From positions 1-43,239 of the forward strand of contig DIUO01000026.1 of NCBI GenBank assembly GCA_002422365.1: a stretch of DNA of 43,239 nucleotides. Direction: 5' to 3'. The position numbers and the translations under genes were made by a program. The notes below the pieces were generated by a model. It was given only the letters and a program-made list of their open reading frames with translations. It was not told the origin of the DNA and did no database searches. The DNA comes from Proteobacteria bacterium UBA6156 (GTDB taxonomy: Bacteria > Pseudomonadota > Alphaproteobacteria > UBA2136 > UBA6156). Positions within the stretch are counted from its first letter, which is position 1. Every line of letters starts with the position of its first letter. Below are positions 16,492-25,089 of this stretch, one piece after another.

Positions 16492-17627
16492 TGACACGCG
16501 CCGTAATTGTGGGCTACGCCCGCAGCCCCTTTACCCCGGCCCACAAAGGGGCCCTTGCCTTGACCCGCGCCGACGACATGGCGGCCGTGGTGATAAAAGC
16601 CTTGCTGAAGCGCAGCAAGGTGAAGGCGGCCGATGTTGAGGATGTGATTGTGGGTTGTGCCTTTCCGGAGGGTGAGCAAGGTTTTAACGTGGCGCGGCTG
16701 ATATGGTTTATTGCGGGGCTGCCGCAGTATGTGGCGGGGATGACGGTGAACCGGTTTTGCGGGTCGTCTCTGCAAGCCGTGCAAATAGCCGCCGGGGCGA
16801 TTGCGACCGGGGCGGGGGAGGTGTTTATTTGTGCCGGAGTGGAAAGCATGAGCCGCGTGCCGATTGGCGGCTTTAACCCCCTGCCCAACCCCAAGCTGTA
16901 TGAGACCATGCCGGAAGCCTATATGGGCATGGGTGAAACCGCCGAGAATGTGGCCAAAAAGTTTGCGGTTACCCGCGCCGAACAAGATGCCTTTGCGTTG
17001 GAAAGCCAGAAAAAGGCAGCGGACGCCCAGGCCAAGGGCTTGCTTCGCGACGAGATTGTGCCGCTGGATACGCCGCACGGTGTGGTGGATGCCGACGGCT
17101 GCCTGCGGCCGGAAACCACCGCAAGCGGGCTGGCCGACCTGAAGCCTGCGTTTGACAAAGACGGCAGCGTGACCGCCGGCACCAGCAGCCCCCTGACCGA
17201 CGGTGCCGCCGCCGTGCTGGTGGTGAGTGAGGCCTATGCCAAAAAGCACAAATTGCCGATTTTGGCGGTTATTAAAAGTTTTGCTGTAAGCGGATGTGCG
17301 CCGGAGATTATGGGCATGGGCCCGGTGGAAGCCACCCGCAAGGCGCTGGAGCGCGCCGGGCTGAAGTTGCGCGATATGGACGTGATTGAGCTGAATGAGG
17401 CGTTTAGCGCGCAAAGCCTGGCCGTGGCCAAGGCGCTGAAGCTGGACATGGCCAAGGTGAACCTGGATGGTGGGGCCCTGGCACTGGGCCACCCTCTGGG
17501 CGCCACGGGCGCGCGGATTGTGGGCAAGGCTGCCAGTTTGCTGAAGCGCACTAAGGGCAAGTATGCCCTGGCCACGCAGTGTATTGGTGGTGGGCAAGGT
17601 ATTGCGATGATTTTAGAGAAAGCCTAA
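16491..17627 (+). CDS. fadA: Acetyl-CoA acyltransferase (3-ketoacyl-CoA thiolase)
   Basis: A 378-residue thiolase catalysing the last step of beta-oxidation, splitting 3-ketoacyl-CoA with CoA to give acetyl-CoA. All catalytic residues are visible: Cys 90 in NRFCGSS, His 334 in ALGHPLGATG and Cys 364 in TQCIGGGQG. The ATG at 16491 overlaps the previous stop (TAATG) and gives the usual family N-terminus; an earlier ATG at 16461 would add ten unlikely residues. It sits between the hydrolase fusion and the FadN-like gene. Confidence 0.93.
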   Translation: MTRAVIVGYARSPFTPAHKGALALTRADDMAAVVIKALLKRSKVKAADVEDVIVGCAFPEGEQGFNVARLIWFIAGLPQYVAGMTVNRFCGSSLQAVQIAAGAIATGAGEVFICAGVESMSRVPIGGFNPLPNPKLYETMPEAYMGMGETAENVAKKFAVTRAEQDAFALESQKKAADAQAKGLLRDEIVPLDTPHGVVDADGCLRPETTASGLADLKPAFDKDGSVTAGTSSPLTDGAAAVLVVSEAYAKKHKLPILAVIKSFAVSGCAPEIMGMGPVEATRKALERAGLKLRDMDVIELNEAFSAQSLAVAKALKLDMAKVNLDGGALALGHPLGATGARIVGKAASLLKRTKGKYALATQCIGGGQGIAMILEKA

Positions 17628-17630
17628 GCC

Positions 17631-19994
17631 ATGGTTACCCCGGTGAAGACAAAAATAATGAAGCCGACGGCCAAGCTGACAGGTAAACCTATCGGTAAAG
17701 TGGCGGTGATTGGTGCGGGCGTGATGGGCGCGGGCATTGCCGCGCAGGTGGCGAATGCGGGTATACCCGTGGTGCTGCTGGACGTGCTGCCGGATGGCGC
17801 GGCCAAAGCAATTGAGAAGCTGAAGAAAACCAAGCCTGCGGCGCTGATGCACCCCAAAAACGCAGCGCTGATTACGCCCGGCAGCACCGCCAAAGACCTG
17901 AAGCTAGTGGCCGATTGCGACTGGATTATTGAAGCGGTGATTGAAAAGCTGGAGGTGAAACAAACGCTGTACCACCAGTTGGCGCTGCTGCGGCACCGGA
18001 ATGCGGTGGTGAGCAGCAATACATCCACCCTGCCGCTGGATGTGCTGACCAAGGGGTTGCCCGCCGATTTTAAGAAGCATTTTTTGATTGCTCACTTTTT
18101 TAACCCGCCGCGCTACATGCGCCTGCTGGAGCTGGTGACCGGGGCCCACACCCTGCCGGATGTGGCCGCGCGGGTGCGGGACTTTGCGGATATCCGGCTT
18201 GGGAAAACGGTGGTGGATTGTAACGATACGCCGGGGTTTATTGCCAACCGCATTGGCACCTATTGGCTGCATGCCGGGGTGGTGAAGGCGCTGGAACATG
18301 GCGTGGGCGTGGAAGAAGCCGACGCGCTGCTGGGCAAGCCGATGGGTGTGCCGAAGACGGCGTTGTTCGGGCTGCTGGATCTGGTCGGGCTGGACCTGAT
18401 GCCGCACATTTTAAGTAGCCTGCGTGGGGCGCTGCCTGCCAACGATGCCTTTATGAAACTGGGCGATGCCCCGGCATTGCTTTCTAGAATGATTGCCGAC
18501 GGCTACACCGGGCGGAAGGGCAAGGGCGGGTTTTATCGGTTGGATGAAAACAAGAAAAAACTGGTGCTGGACTTGCAGAGCGGCGAGTATGTGAAGGCGC
18601 GTAAGCCGAAGGTGGCTGCGGCATTGGCGGCGAAAAAGACGTTCTTGCATAAGGGTGGGCTGCGCGCGATGCTGACCCACGACAGCGCGGAGGGGCGGTA
18701 TGCCTGGGAGGTTATTGGCGGCACGTTAGCTTATGCCGCCGGGCTGGTGGGTGAGGTTGCGGGGGATATTGTGACTATCGATACCGCCATGAAGCTGGGG
18801 TATAATTGGACTTACGGGCCGTTTGAGTTGATTGATAAGATTGGCAGCGCTTGGCTGGCCGACAAGTTGGAAGCTGAAGGCCGTGAGGTGCCGGAGATTT
18901 TGAAGGTGGCGGCGGGGCGGAAGCTTTACCGTGTGCGTGAAGGCCGCCTGGAATTTATGACCCTGCAAGGCGATTATGCGCCGGTGGTGCGGCCGGAAGG
19001 TGTGCTGCTGCTGGAGGACATTAAGCGTGAAAAGGCGCGCCTGTTTGGCAACATGAGTGCCAGCGTGTGGGACATTGGCGACCGTGTGGCCTGCTTTGAA
19101 ATGCACAGCAAAATGAACAGCTTTAACCCCATGGTTCTGCAGGTATTGCGCGAGGCCCAAACCCGCCTGCCGGAGATGGGGTATAAGGGGCTGGTGCTGT
19201 ATAATGAGGGGCGGAATTTTTCGGTCGGGGCGAATATTTTGATGCTGCTGCTGACCGGTAAGCTGCGGTTGTGGGGCTTGGTGGATTGGATTCTGCGCGA
19301 CGGGCAGCGCACGTTTGCGGGGCTGAAGTATGCACCGTTCCCGGTAGTGGCTGCGCCGCACAACATGGCGCTGGGTGGGGGCTGCGAGATTGTGCTGCAC
19401 GCCCACGCGGTGGAAGCCCATGCCGAGCTGTATATGGGGCTGGTGGAAGGTGCGGTGGGGATTATACCCGGCTGGGGCGGGTGCAAGGAATTGCTGGGCC
19501 GTGCCATAGCCCACGGCAAGGCTAAAGGCCCGATGCCGCCGGTGGTGCAGGCGTTTGAGACCATTGCCATGGCCAAAGTGAGCACCAGTGCGGCCGAAGC
19601 CCGCGACCTGCTGTTTTTGCGGAAAAGCGACGGCATTGTGATGAACCGCGACCGCCTGCTGGCTGTGGCCAAGGCGCGGGTGTTGCGTATGGCGCAGGGC
19701 TTTGAGGCCCCTGCCCCGCATGAGTATGCCCTGCCCGGGCCAAGTGGTTTGGCGGCGCTGAAGCTGGCGCTGCACGACTTTGCCAAAAAGGGGGTGGCGA
19801 CGGCGCATGACCTGGTGGTGGGAGCGGCGCTGGCCGAGACCCTGACCGGGGGTGCCACCGACATGACCGAAGTGCTGGGTGAAGACGACCTGCTGCGCCT
19901 GGAGCGCAAGGGGCTGGTGAAACTGGCCAAAACCAAAGGCACCCAGGCCCGCATTGCGCACATGCTGAAGACCAACAAACCCTTGCGTAACTAG
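17631..19994 (+). CDS. fadN: 3-hydroxyacyl-CoA dehydrogenase / enoyl-CoA hydratase (FadN-type)
   Basis: A 787-residue bifunctional beta-oxidation enzyme. The dehydrogenase comes first: the NAD-binding GAGVMGAGIAAQ near residue 29 and the HFFNPPRYMRLLELV motif near 145. The hydratase/crotonase domain is C-terminal, with HNMALGGGCEIVLHA and HAELYMGLVEGAVGIIPGWGG holding the oxyanion hole and two catalytic Glu. This order and length match FadN (YusL) of Bacillus (about 789) rather than FadB/FadJ, where the hydratase is N-terminal. The start is 3 bases after the thiolase stop; an internal ATG at 17658 is also possible. Confidence 0.9.
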   Translation: MVTPVKTKIMKPTAKLTGKPIGKVAVIGAGVMGAGIAAQVANAGIPVVLLDVLPDGAAKAIEKLKKTKPAALMHPKNAALITPGSTAKDLKLVADCDWIIEAVIEKLEVKQTLYHQLALLRHRNAVVSSNTSTLPLDVLTKGLPADFKKHFLIAHFFNPPRYMRLLELVTGAHTLPDVAARVRDFADIRLGKTVVDCNDTPGFIANRIGTYWLHAGVVKALEHGVGVEEADALLGKPMGVPKTALFGLLDLVGLDLMPHILSSLRGALPANDAFMKLGDAPALLSRMIADGYTGRKGKGGFYRLDENKKKLVLDLQSGEYVKARKPKVAAALAAKKTFLHKGGLRAMLTHDSAEGRYAWEVIGGTLAYAAGLVGEVAGDIVTIDTAMKLGYNWTYGPFELIDKIGSAWLADKLEAEGREVPEILKVAAGRKLYRVREGRLEFMTLQGDYAPVVRPEGVLLLEDIKREKARLFGNMSASVWDIGDRVACFEMHSKMNSFNPMVLQVLREAQTRLPEMGYKGLVLYNEGRNFSVGANILMLLLTGKLRLWGLVDWILRDGQRTFAGLKYAPFPVVAAPHNMALGGGCEIVLHAHAVEAHAELYMGLVEGAVGIIPGWGGCKELLGRAIAHGKAKGPMPPVVQAFETIAMAKVSTSAAEARDLLFLRKSDGIVMNRDRLLAVAKARVLRMAQGFEAPAPHEYALPGPSGLAALKLALHDFAKKGVATAHDLVVGAALAETLTGGATDMTEVLGEDDLLRLERKGLVKLAKTKGTQARIAHMLKTNKPLRN

Positions 19995-20015
19995 AGTTGA
20001 GAGAAAGATAACCCC

Positions 20016-22307
20016 ATGGAACTGTTTGCCCTGCTTGCCGGTACTGCCCTGGCCGGGACGTTAGCGATTAAGCAACTGCGCGTGCCGCTGCTAAGCCGCC
20101 CCGCGATGAAAATAGCGCGCGGCGTGCTGCCCGCCATTGGCGACACCGAGCGCATTGCGCTGGAAGCGGGCACGGTGTGGTGGGATGGGGAGATATTTTC
20201 CGGTAAGCCGCGCTGGAGCCGCCTGCTGAGCTTTGATGTGCGTGAGTTGAGTGATGAGGAACAAGCCTTTGTGGACGGGCCGACCGAAGAGCTGTGCGCC
20301 ATGCTGGATGACCACCAGATTTGGCAAGACCGCGATTTGCCGCCGGACGTGTGGGCGTTTTTGAAGGACAAGAAGTTTTTTGGGATGATTATACCGAAAG
20401 AGCACGGTGGCTTAGGCTTTGGTGCTGCCGCCCACAGTGCGGTGGTGACCAAGATTGCCAGCCGCAGCCTGACCGCCGCCGTAACGGTGATGGTGCCGAA
20501 CAGCTTAGGGCCGGGTGAGCTGCTGCTGCGCTATGGCACCGAGGCCCAGAAAAAACATTACCTGCCGCGCCTGGCCAAGGGCAAAGACCTGCCCTGTTTT
20601 GCGCTGACCGAACCGCACGCGGGCAGCGACGCCGCCAGCGGCAGCAGCTTTGGGATTGTAAAATCGAAGAAAGTTGCCGGTAAAGCCGTGCTGGGCATGG
20701 AGCTGACCTTTAACAAGCGCTACATTACGCTGGCGCCGGTGGCGACGGTGGTGGGGCTGGCGTTCCGGCTGTATGACCCCGACCACCTGCTGGGCGACGT
20801 TGAAGATTTGGGCATTACCTGCGCGCTGCTGCCACGCGACACCAAAGGCTTGGAAATTGGCGAACAGCACGACCCGATGGGTGTACCGTTTAAAAACGGC
20901 CCGGTGCGCGGAACGAAGGTGTTTGTGCCGCTGGATGTGATTATCGGGGGGCCCGCCATGGCCGGGCAAGGCTGGCGGATGCTGATGGAAGCGCTGGCCG
21001 CCGGGCGGGGCATTAGCCTGCCCAGCCTGAGCGTGGGTGCGGCGGAACTGAGCCTGCGCGCAGCGGCGGCCTATGCGGGGGTGCGCGAGCAATTTGGCTT
21101 GCCGGTGGGCAAGTTTGAGGGCGTGCGCGAGCGCCTGGCCCGCATGGCGGTGAATGCGCACCTGATGAATGCGGTGCGGCGTGTGACATGCGGTGCGATT
21201 GACGCAGGCGAACACCCCGCCGTGGCCAGCGGGATTGCCAAAGCCTATTTGACCGAAGGTATGCGCGTGAGCATTAACGACGCCATGGACGTGATTGCGG
21301 GCGCTGCTATTTGCCGGGGGCCGCGCAATATGTTCGCGCGGGCGTATAACGGGATACCGATTGGGATTACGGTGGAGGGGTCGAATATTCTCACCCGCAG
21401 CCTGATTGTGTTCGGGCAGGGCGCCATGCGCAGCCACCCGTATTTGCAAGACGAAGTGAACGCGATTGGGCGCAATGACGTGAAAGCGTTCGATAAGGCG
21501 TTTTTTGGGCATGTGCGGCACTTTTTGGGTAATGCGGTGCGGGCGTTTGGCCTGAACCTGACGCGCGGGCACGGCAGCTTTACGGCCCACCCGAGCATGG
21601 CGCGGCACTACCGCCATCTGAACCGCCTGGCTGCCAGCTTTGCGCTGCTGACCGACTTTGGGTTGCTGATTTTAGGTGGCAGCCTGAAGCGCAAGGAATA
21701 TTTAAGCGGTCGCTATGCCGATGCGCTGGCCGGGTTGTATATGGCGAGTGCGCTGCTGAAGGACGTGCATGACAAAGGCTACCCCGCCGCCACGCGTGCG
21801 GTGAGCCACATGGCGCTGGAGCAAACCACCTATGAGATTGAGCAAGCATTGCTGGGTGTGGTGCGGAACCTACCCCGGCGCGGCCTGATGCTGCCGGTGG
21901 CGCTGCTGGCCCGCCTGCTGGCACTGCCGCTGGGCGCAAGGTTGGCCAAGCCCGAGGATACGCTGATTGATAAAGTGGCCGAGAGTGTGACGCAGCCGAG
22001 CAGCGGCGTGAGGGAAGCGTTGAGTGCGACCATTTATGTGCCGGATGCCCGTGAAGAGGGCTTAGGCAAACTGGAAGACACCTACGCCAAAGTGACCGCC
22101 GCCGAGCCGGTGCGCCGCAAGCTGGCCGCCGCCGTGAAAGAGAAAAAGCTGAAAAAGGCCGCGCCGCGCGCCATGGCCGATGCGGCGCTGATGGCCAACG
22201 TGATAACCGCCCGCGACCACAAGCTGCTGGTGGATGCGGTGGACGCGCAGGATGATGTGGTGCAGGTGGATTATTATACGGCTGGCGCTTATAGCAAGCT
22301 GCGGTAG
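20016..22307 (+). CDS. fadE: Acyl-CoA dehydrogenase (FadE-type)
   Basis: A 763-residue acyl-CoA dehydrogenase of the long FadE type (E. coli FadE is 814), performing the first FAD-dependent step of beta-oxidation. A hydrophobic N-terminal segment (about 1-22) could anchor it to the membrane. The core contains IIPKEHGGLGFG, CFALTEPHAGSDAASG and AYAGVREQFGLPVGKFEGV, and about 270 further residues form the family's extra C-terminal domain. It starts 21 bases after fadN and completes the operon: lipase-like fusion, thiolase, hydratase/dehydrogenase, acyl-CoA dehydrogenase. It converges on ecfG, leaving only 15 bases. Confidence 0.92.
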   Translation: MELFALLAGTALAGTLAIKQLRVPLLSRPAMKIARGVLPAIGDTERIALEAGTVWWDGEIFSGKPRWSRLLSFDVRELSDEEQAFVDGPTEELCAMLDDHQIWQDRDLPPDVWAFLKDKKFFGMIIPKEHGGLGFGAAAHSAVVTKIASRSLTAAVTVMVPNSLGPGELLLRYGTEAQKKHYLPRLAKGKDLPCFALTEPHAGSDAASGSSFGIVKSKKVAGKAVLGMELTFNKRYITLAPVATVVGLAFRLYDPDHLLGDVEDLGITCALLPRDTKGLEIGEQHDPMGVPFKNGPVRGTKVFVPLDVIIGGPAMAGQGWRMLMEALAAGRGISLPSLSVGAAELSLRAAAAYAGVREQFGLPVGKFEGVRERLARMAVNAHLMNAVRRVTCGAIDAGEHPAVASGIAKAYLTEGMRVSINDAMDVIAGAAICRGPRNMFARAYNGIPIGITVEGSNILTRSLIVFGQGAMRSHPYLQDEVNAIGRNDVKAFDKAFFGHVRHFLGNAVRAFGLNLTRGHGSFTAHPSMARHYRHLNRLAASFALLTDFGLLILGGSLKRKEYLSGRYADALAGLYMASALLKDVHDKGYPAATRAVSHMALEQTTYEIEQALLGVVRNLPRRGLMLPVALLARLLALPLGARLAKPEDTLIDKVAESVTQPSSGVREALSATIYVPDAREEGLGKLEDTYAKVTAAEPVRRKLAAAVKEKKLKKAAPRAMADAALMANVITARDHKLLVDAVDAQDDVVQVDYYTAGAYSKLR

Positions 22308-22322
22308 GCCACGTACGGTAGG

Positions 22323-22892
22323 TTATTCCACCAGCCGGTGGGAGGACATGGCGCCGGAGGTGGCGGCCATGAGGGTGGCGTCTTCGGCGTGGTCGCCGGG
22401 GCTGGACATGCCGAGAATTTCGGCCAGTTTGGCGCGGCCCCGGTTGATGCGGCTTTTGACGGTGCCCACCGCCACATCGCAGATTTCGGCGGCTTCTTCG
22501 TAGCTAAACCCGTTGGCGCCCACCAGCAGCAGCACTTCCCGCTGGTCGTTCGGCAGTTCTTTCAGGGCCTCGCGGAAGCGGACAAAGTCGAGATGCTTGA
22601 TTTGGTCGGGCATGGTGACGAGACGCTCGGCGTAGGAGCCATCGGCGTCTTCGACCTCGCGCTGGCGTTTGCGGCACTCGGTGTAAAACTGGTTGCGGAG
22701 GATGGTGAACAGCCAGGCTTTCAGGTGGGTATCCGGCCGGTAGGTGTGGCGGTTGGCCCAGGCACGGACGAGTGTTTCCTGCACCAGGTCGTCGGCACGG
22801 TCGCCATTGTAGGTGAGCGACAGCGCGAAGGCACGGAGGCTGGACACGGAGGCCAGGAGCTCTTGCTTGAAGTTGAAAATAGGTTCGGCCAT
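22323..22892 (-). CDS. ecfG: General stress response sigma factor EcfG
   Basis: A 189-residue ECF sigma factor. Region 2 is seen in LRAFALSLTYNGDRADDLVQETLVRAWANRHTYR (split by the -10 recognition helix) and region 4 in LKELPNDQREVLLLVGANGFSYEEAAEICDVAVGTVKSRINRGRAKL. In Alphaproteobacteria EcfG is held by NepR and released when phosphorylated PhyR binds NepR. It starts 3 bases after the nepR stop, the normal order, and phyR is divergent. It probably recognises the GGAAC-N16-C(G/A)TT boxes found nearby. Confidence 0.95.
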   Translation of the reverse strand: MAEPIFNFKQELLASVSSLRAFALSLTYNGDRADDLVQETLVRAWANRHTYRPDTHLKAWLFTILRNQFYTECRKRQREVEDADGSYAERLVTMPDQIKHLDFVRFREALKELPNDQREVLLLVGANGFSYEEAAEICDVAVGTVKSRINRGRAKLAEILGMSSPGDHAEDATLMAATSGAMSSHRLVE

Positions 22893-22895
22893 GGG

Positions 22896-23117
22896 TTATT
22901 TAACCTTGCCCTTCTCCGCTTGTTCCAGCTGTTCCAGCAATTGGCTGAAACGGTCCGGGACAGGCTCGGCGAGGAGTTCTTGAAAACTGACGCGCAGCAT
23001 ATTGCCGATGTGCTGCTGGACGGTATCCGGCAAGCCGGGCGTGGCGGCTTCGTCGGCTGGTGAGGGCACGCGGGTGGCGAGGTGGTCGTCGATCGTTTTG
23101 CTCATGGAAGTAGGCAT
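22896..23117 (-). CDS. nepR: Anti-sigma factor NepR
   Basis: A 73-residue NepR, the small helical anti-sigma factor that sequesters EcfG and is captured by PhyR. The family core is clear: LPDTVQQHIGNMLRVSFQELLAEPVPDRFSQLLEQL (split over two helices), including the invariant EPVPDRF. AAGG lies 5-6 bases before the ATG at 23117; an internal ATG at 23105 would also leave the core intact. I found no EcfG-type box in the 240 bases upstream on this strand. Confidence 0.92.
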   Translation of the reverse strand: MPTSMSKTIDDHLATRVPSPADEAATPGLPDTVQQHIGNMLRVSFQELLAEPVPDRFSQLLEQLEQAEKGKVK

Positions 23118-23185
23118 ACCAGCCTTAAACCGTAGGGTAAACCCCTTACGGGTAAGTTTATTTTATCTTTTTTGCGGGTATTTTG

Positions 23186-23210
23186 GGAACCGAACGTAAG
23201 CGGCTGCGTT
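23186..23210 (+). promoter_or_regulatory. EcfG promoter upstream of phyR
   Basis: GGAAC (23186-23190), 16 bases, CGTT (23207-23210), an exact match to the alphaproteobacterial general stress promoter. It implies positive feedback on phyR with a leader of about 140 bases. Confidence 0.8.
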
Positions 23211-23356
23211 ATGTATTGCATAGGGGGATTAAAAACAGGGTTTCCTTATGATTTTATTCTATTTTTTATACTCTGCGGCTGTTTTGCGGATTGCGTATTA
23301 TTCTCCATGATGCTAAGGCTGGATCCGATATTCATTCAACGAAAGGGATACGTTCC

Positions 23357-24154
23357 ATGACGACCGCCCAAACTATTGCCGCTTTTGTACCTTATCTGCG
23401 CCGTTATGCGCGTGCGCTGTGCGGCACCCAAACCGCCGGAGACGCCTATGTGGCCGCCACCTTAGAAGCGCTGGTGGCCGACCCCAGCCCGCTGCGAGCA
23501 GGCCCCAGCCCCAAGGTTGCCTTGTATAAGGCGTTTACGGGTGTTTGGAACACCATTGCCGCCAACAGTGACGAACCGCAGGCCCCGGGCAGCATGACCA
23601 AAGCCAACATACCGGCGCTGGAGATTATGACGCCGCTGCCGCGCCAGGCGTTTTTGTTGACCGCGATGGAAGGCTTTAGTGCCGCCGATGCAGGTGAGAT
23701 TTTAGGCGTGAGCAAAGACGATGTGGAAGCCCTGGTAGCCGAAGCCGGGCGCGAAATGGGCACCCACATTGCCACCGACGTGCTGATTATTGAAGATGAG
23801 CCGATGATTGCGATTGACCTGGAAAGTGTGGTGGAAGGCTTGGGCCACCGCGTGACCACCGTGGCGCGCACCCACAACGAAGCGCTGGACGCGGTAAAAG
23901 GTGCCACGCCGGGCTTGATATTGGCAGATATTCAGCTGGCCGATGGCAGCAGCGGACTGGATGCGGTGAACGACCTGTTGCAGCAGTTTAACGTGCCGGT
24001 GATTTTTATTACCGCCTACCCGGAGCGGTTGCTGACCGGTGAGCGCCCCGAGCCTGCGTTTTTGCTGACCAAGCCGTATAACCCGGCGATGCTTTCCGCC
24101 GTGATTAGCCAGGCGTTGTTTTTTGAGCGCCGCGCCGGTAAGCAAGCGGCTTAA
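23357..24154 (+). CDS. phyR: Stress response regulator PhyR (sigma-like plus receiver)
   Basis: A 265-residue PhyR, the anti-anti-sigma factor of the general stress response. The N-terminal half (about 1-135) mimics an EcfG sigma factor (AFVPYLRRYARALCG; LSAAD-type region 4 in FSAADAGEILGVSKDDVEALV). The C-terminal half is a receiver domain (VLIIEDEPMIAIDLESVV) with phospho-acceptor Asp 191 in ADIQLADGSSG and the conserved Lys in LTKPYNP. The ATG at 23357 follows AAAGGG and gives the expected N-terminus; an upstream ATG at 23291 is unlikely. It diverges from nepR-ecfG. Confidence 0.95.
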   Translation: MTTAQTIAAFVPYLRRYARALCGTQTAGDAYVAATLEALVADPSPLRAGPSPKVALYKAFTGVWNTIAANSDEPQAPGSMTKANIPALEIMTPLPRQAFLLTAMEGFSAADAGEILGVSKDDVEALVAEAGREMGTHIATDVLIIEDEPMIAIDLESVVEGLGHRVTTVARTHNEALDAVKGATPGLILADIQLADGSSGLDAVNDLLQQFNVPVIFITAYPERLLTGERPEPAFLLTKPYNPAMLSAVISQALFFERRAGKQAA

Positions 24155-24183
24155 AGCTGTTTTAACACCACCCTACGACATAA

Positions 24184-24207
24184 CAACCGCCCCTGATGGG
24201 GCGGTTG
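24184..24207. terminator. Shared hairpin between phyR and the PRC-like gene
   Basis: A 10 bp perfect stem CAACCGCCCC / GGGGCGGTTG with loop TGAT lies between two convergent genes. T-runs are weak on both strands. Confidence 0.65.
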
Positions 24208-24225
24208 ATGTATGTGCACCAGCGG

Positions 24226-24957
24226 TTAGGGCTGCATGGGGGCACGGAAGCGCGGTTCGTTGAGGAACTGGGCGCGGTTGAGGCCGACGTACATGGCGCG
24301 GGTGGAGTCGTTCACCAGCAGCAGGCTGACCGGCACATGCAGCATGCCCGTGGGTGTGGTGGCCTGCATTTTGGCCTGCGGTGTGACGGTGAGGTACAGC
24401 GGGTGCCCGGCGCGCGAGGTGACTACCCCGGAGATGGTGCCGAGGCGCTTGCCATCGAGGCTGAGCAGCGGCATGCCCATGAGTTCTTTGTTGGCGACAT
24501 GGCGGCCGTCGGGCACGCTGAAGCCGGATTGCACCGCCGTGCCGTTGTGCGCGGCCATTTGCGAGCGGTAGGCGGCAAAGGTGACGCGCGCCTTGGCGGG
24601 TTCGTTTACCATGGCCTGGATGGTGGCGGCTTTGAGGCCGCAGGCTTCCAGGTTGCCGGTGCGCATGTCGGTTTCGGCCGAGCGGCGGAGGTCGGCGATG
24701 GTGCGGACGAGGTCTTGGTTATGGAACTCTCGGTAGAAGGGGCTTTGGGCCACTTGCACGCCAACAGAGAGGTTCTGGGCCGTACATGCCGAGGCCATGC
24801 TGGGCGGATTGGCCGGGGCCGTGGTGGTATAGACCGTGGTGGTATGGACGTGGGTTTGCGCCTGTGCCGCAGCTATGCCCTGCACCATGGCCAGCGGTGC
24901 GGCCAGCAGCAAAGCATAACGGAACGGTGAAATGTGCGTGAATGCGGGAACTTTCAT
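24226..24957 (-). CDS. Exported protein with PRC-barrel-like C-terminus
   Basis: A 243-residue exported protein. The ATG at 24957 follows AAGGAG; an earlier start at 25014 is rejected because it would overlap the predicted +1. The signal peptide (about 1-40) ends near AAAQAQ. The middle region is helical. The C-terminal part (KELMGMPLLSLDGKRLGTISGVVTSRAGHPLYLTV) looks like a PRC-barrel strand pattern, but this assignment is moderate. An EcfG-type box (CATT variant) lies about 60 bases upstream, so it is probably part of the general stress regulon. It converges with phyR. Confidence 0.65.
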   Translation of the reverse strand: MKVPAFTHISPFRYALLLAAPLAMVQGIAAAQAQTHVHTTTVYTTTAPANPPSMASACTAQNLSVGVQVAQSPFYREFHNQDLVRTIADLRRSAETDMRTGNLEACGLKAATIQAMVNEPAKARVTFAAYRSQMAAHNGTAVQSGFSVPDGRHVANKELMGMPLLSLDGKRLGTISGVVTSRAGHPLYLTVTPQAKMQATTPTGMLHVPVSLLLVNDSTRAMYVGLNRAQFLNEPRFRAPMQP

Positions 24958-25015
24958 GCGGGTTCTCCTTTGTTTGAGTGATTGAAGCGGCACGTTACGC
25001 CGCTTGTGTGACACT

Positions 25016-25040
25016 AATGGGTTGGCAAGATGATTGTTCC
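25016..25040 (-). promoter_or_regulatory. EcfG-type promoter (CATT variant) of the PRC-like gene
   Basis: On the minus strand GGAAC (25040-25036), 16 bases, CATT (25019-25016). The gene starts at 24957. The same GGAAC-N16-CATT form occurs before two other small genes in this island. Confidence 0.6.
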
Positions 25041-25089
25041 GCCTTATAACAGTGTTAACGTATACGCATTAACATATACACCTTAAGGG

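Noticed and set aside
23338..23356. Possible EcfG box for nepR-ecfG (GTTCC and AACG on the plus strand)
   Set aside because: The spacing is 10 bases instead of 16-17, and the site overlaps the phyR ribosome binding site.
23172..23360. 62-residue Cys/Phe-rich frame before phyR
   Set aside because: Starts upstream of or within the EcfG promoter, has no ribosome binding site, and overlaps the phyR start.
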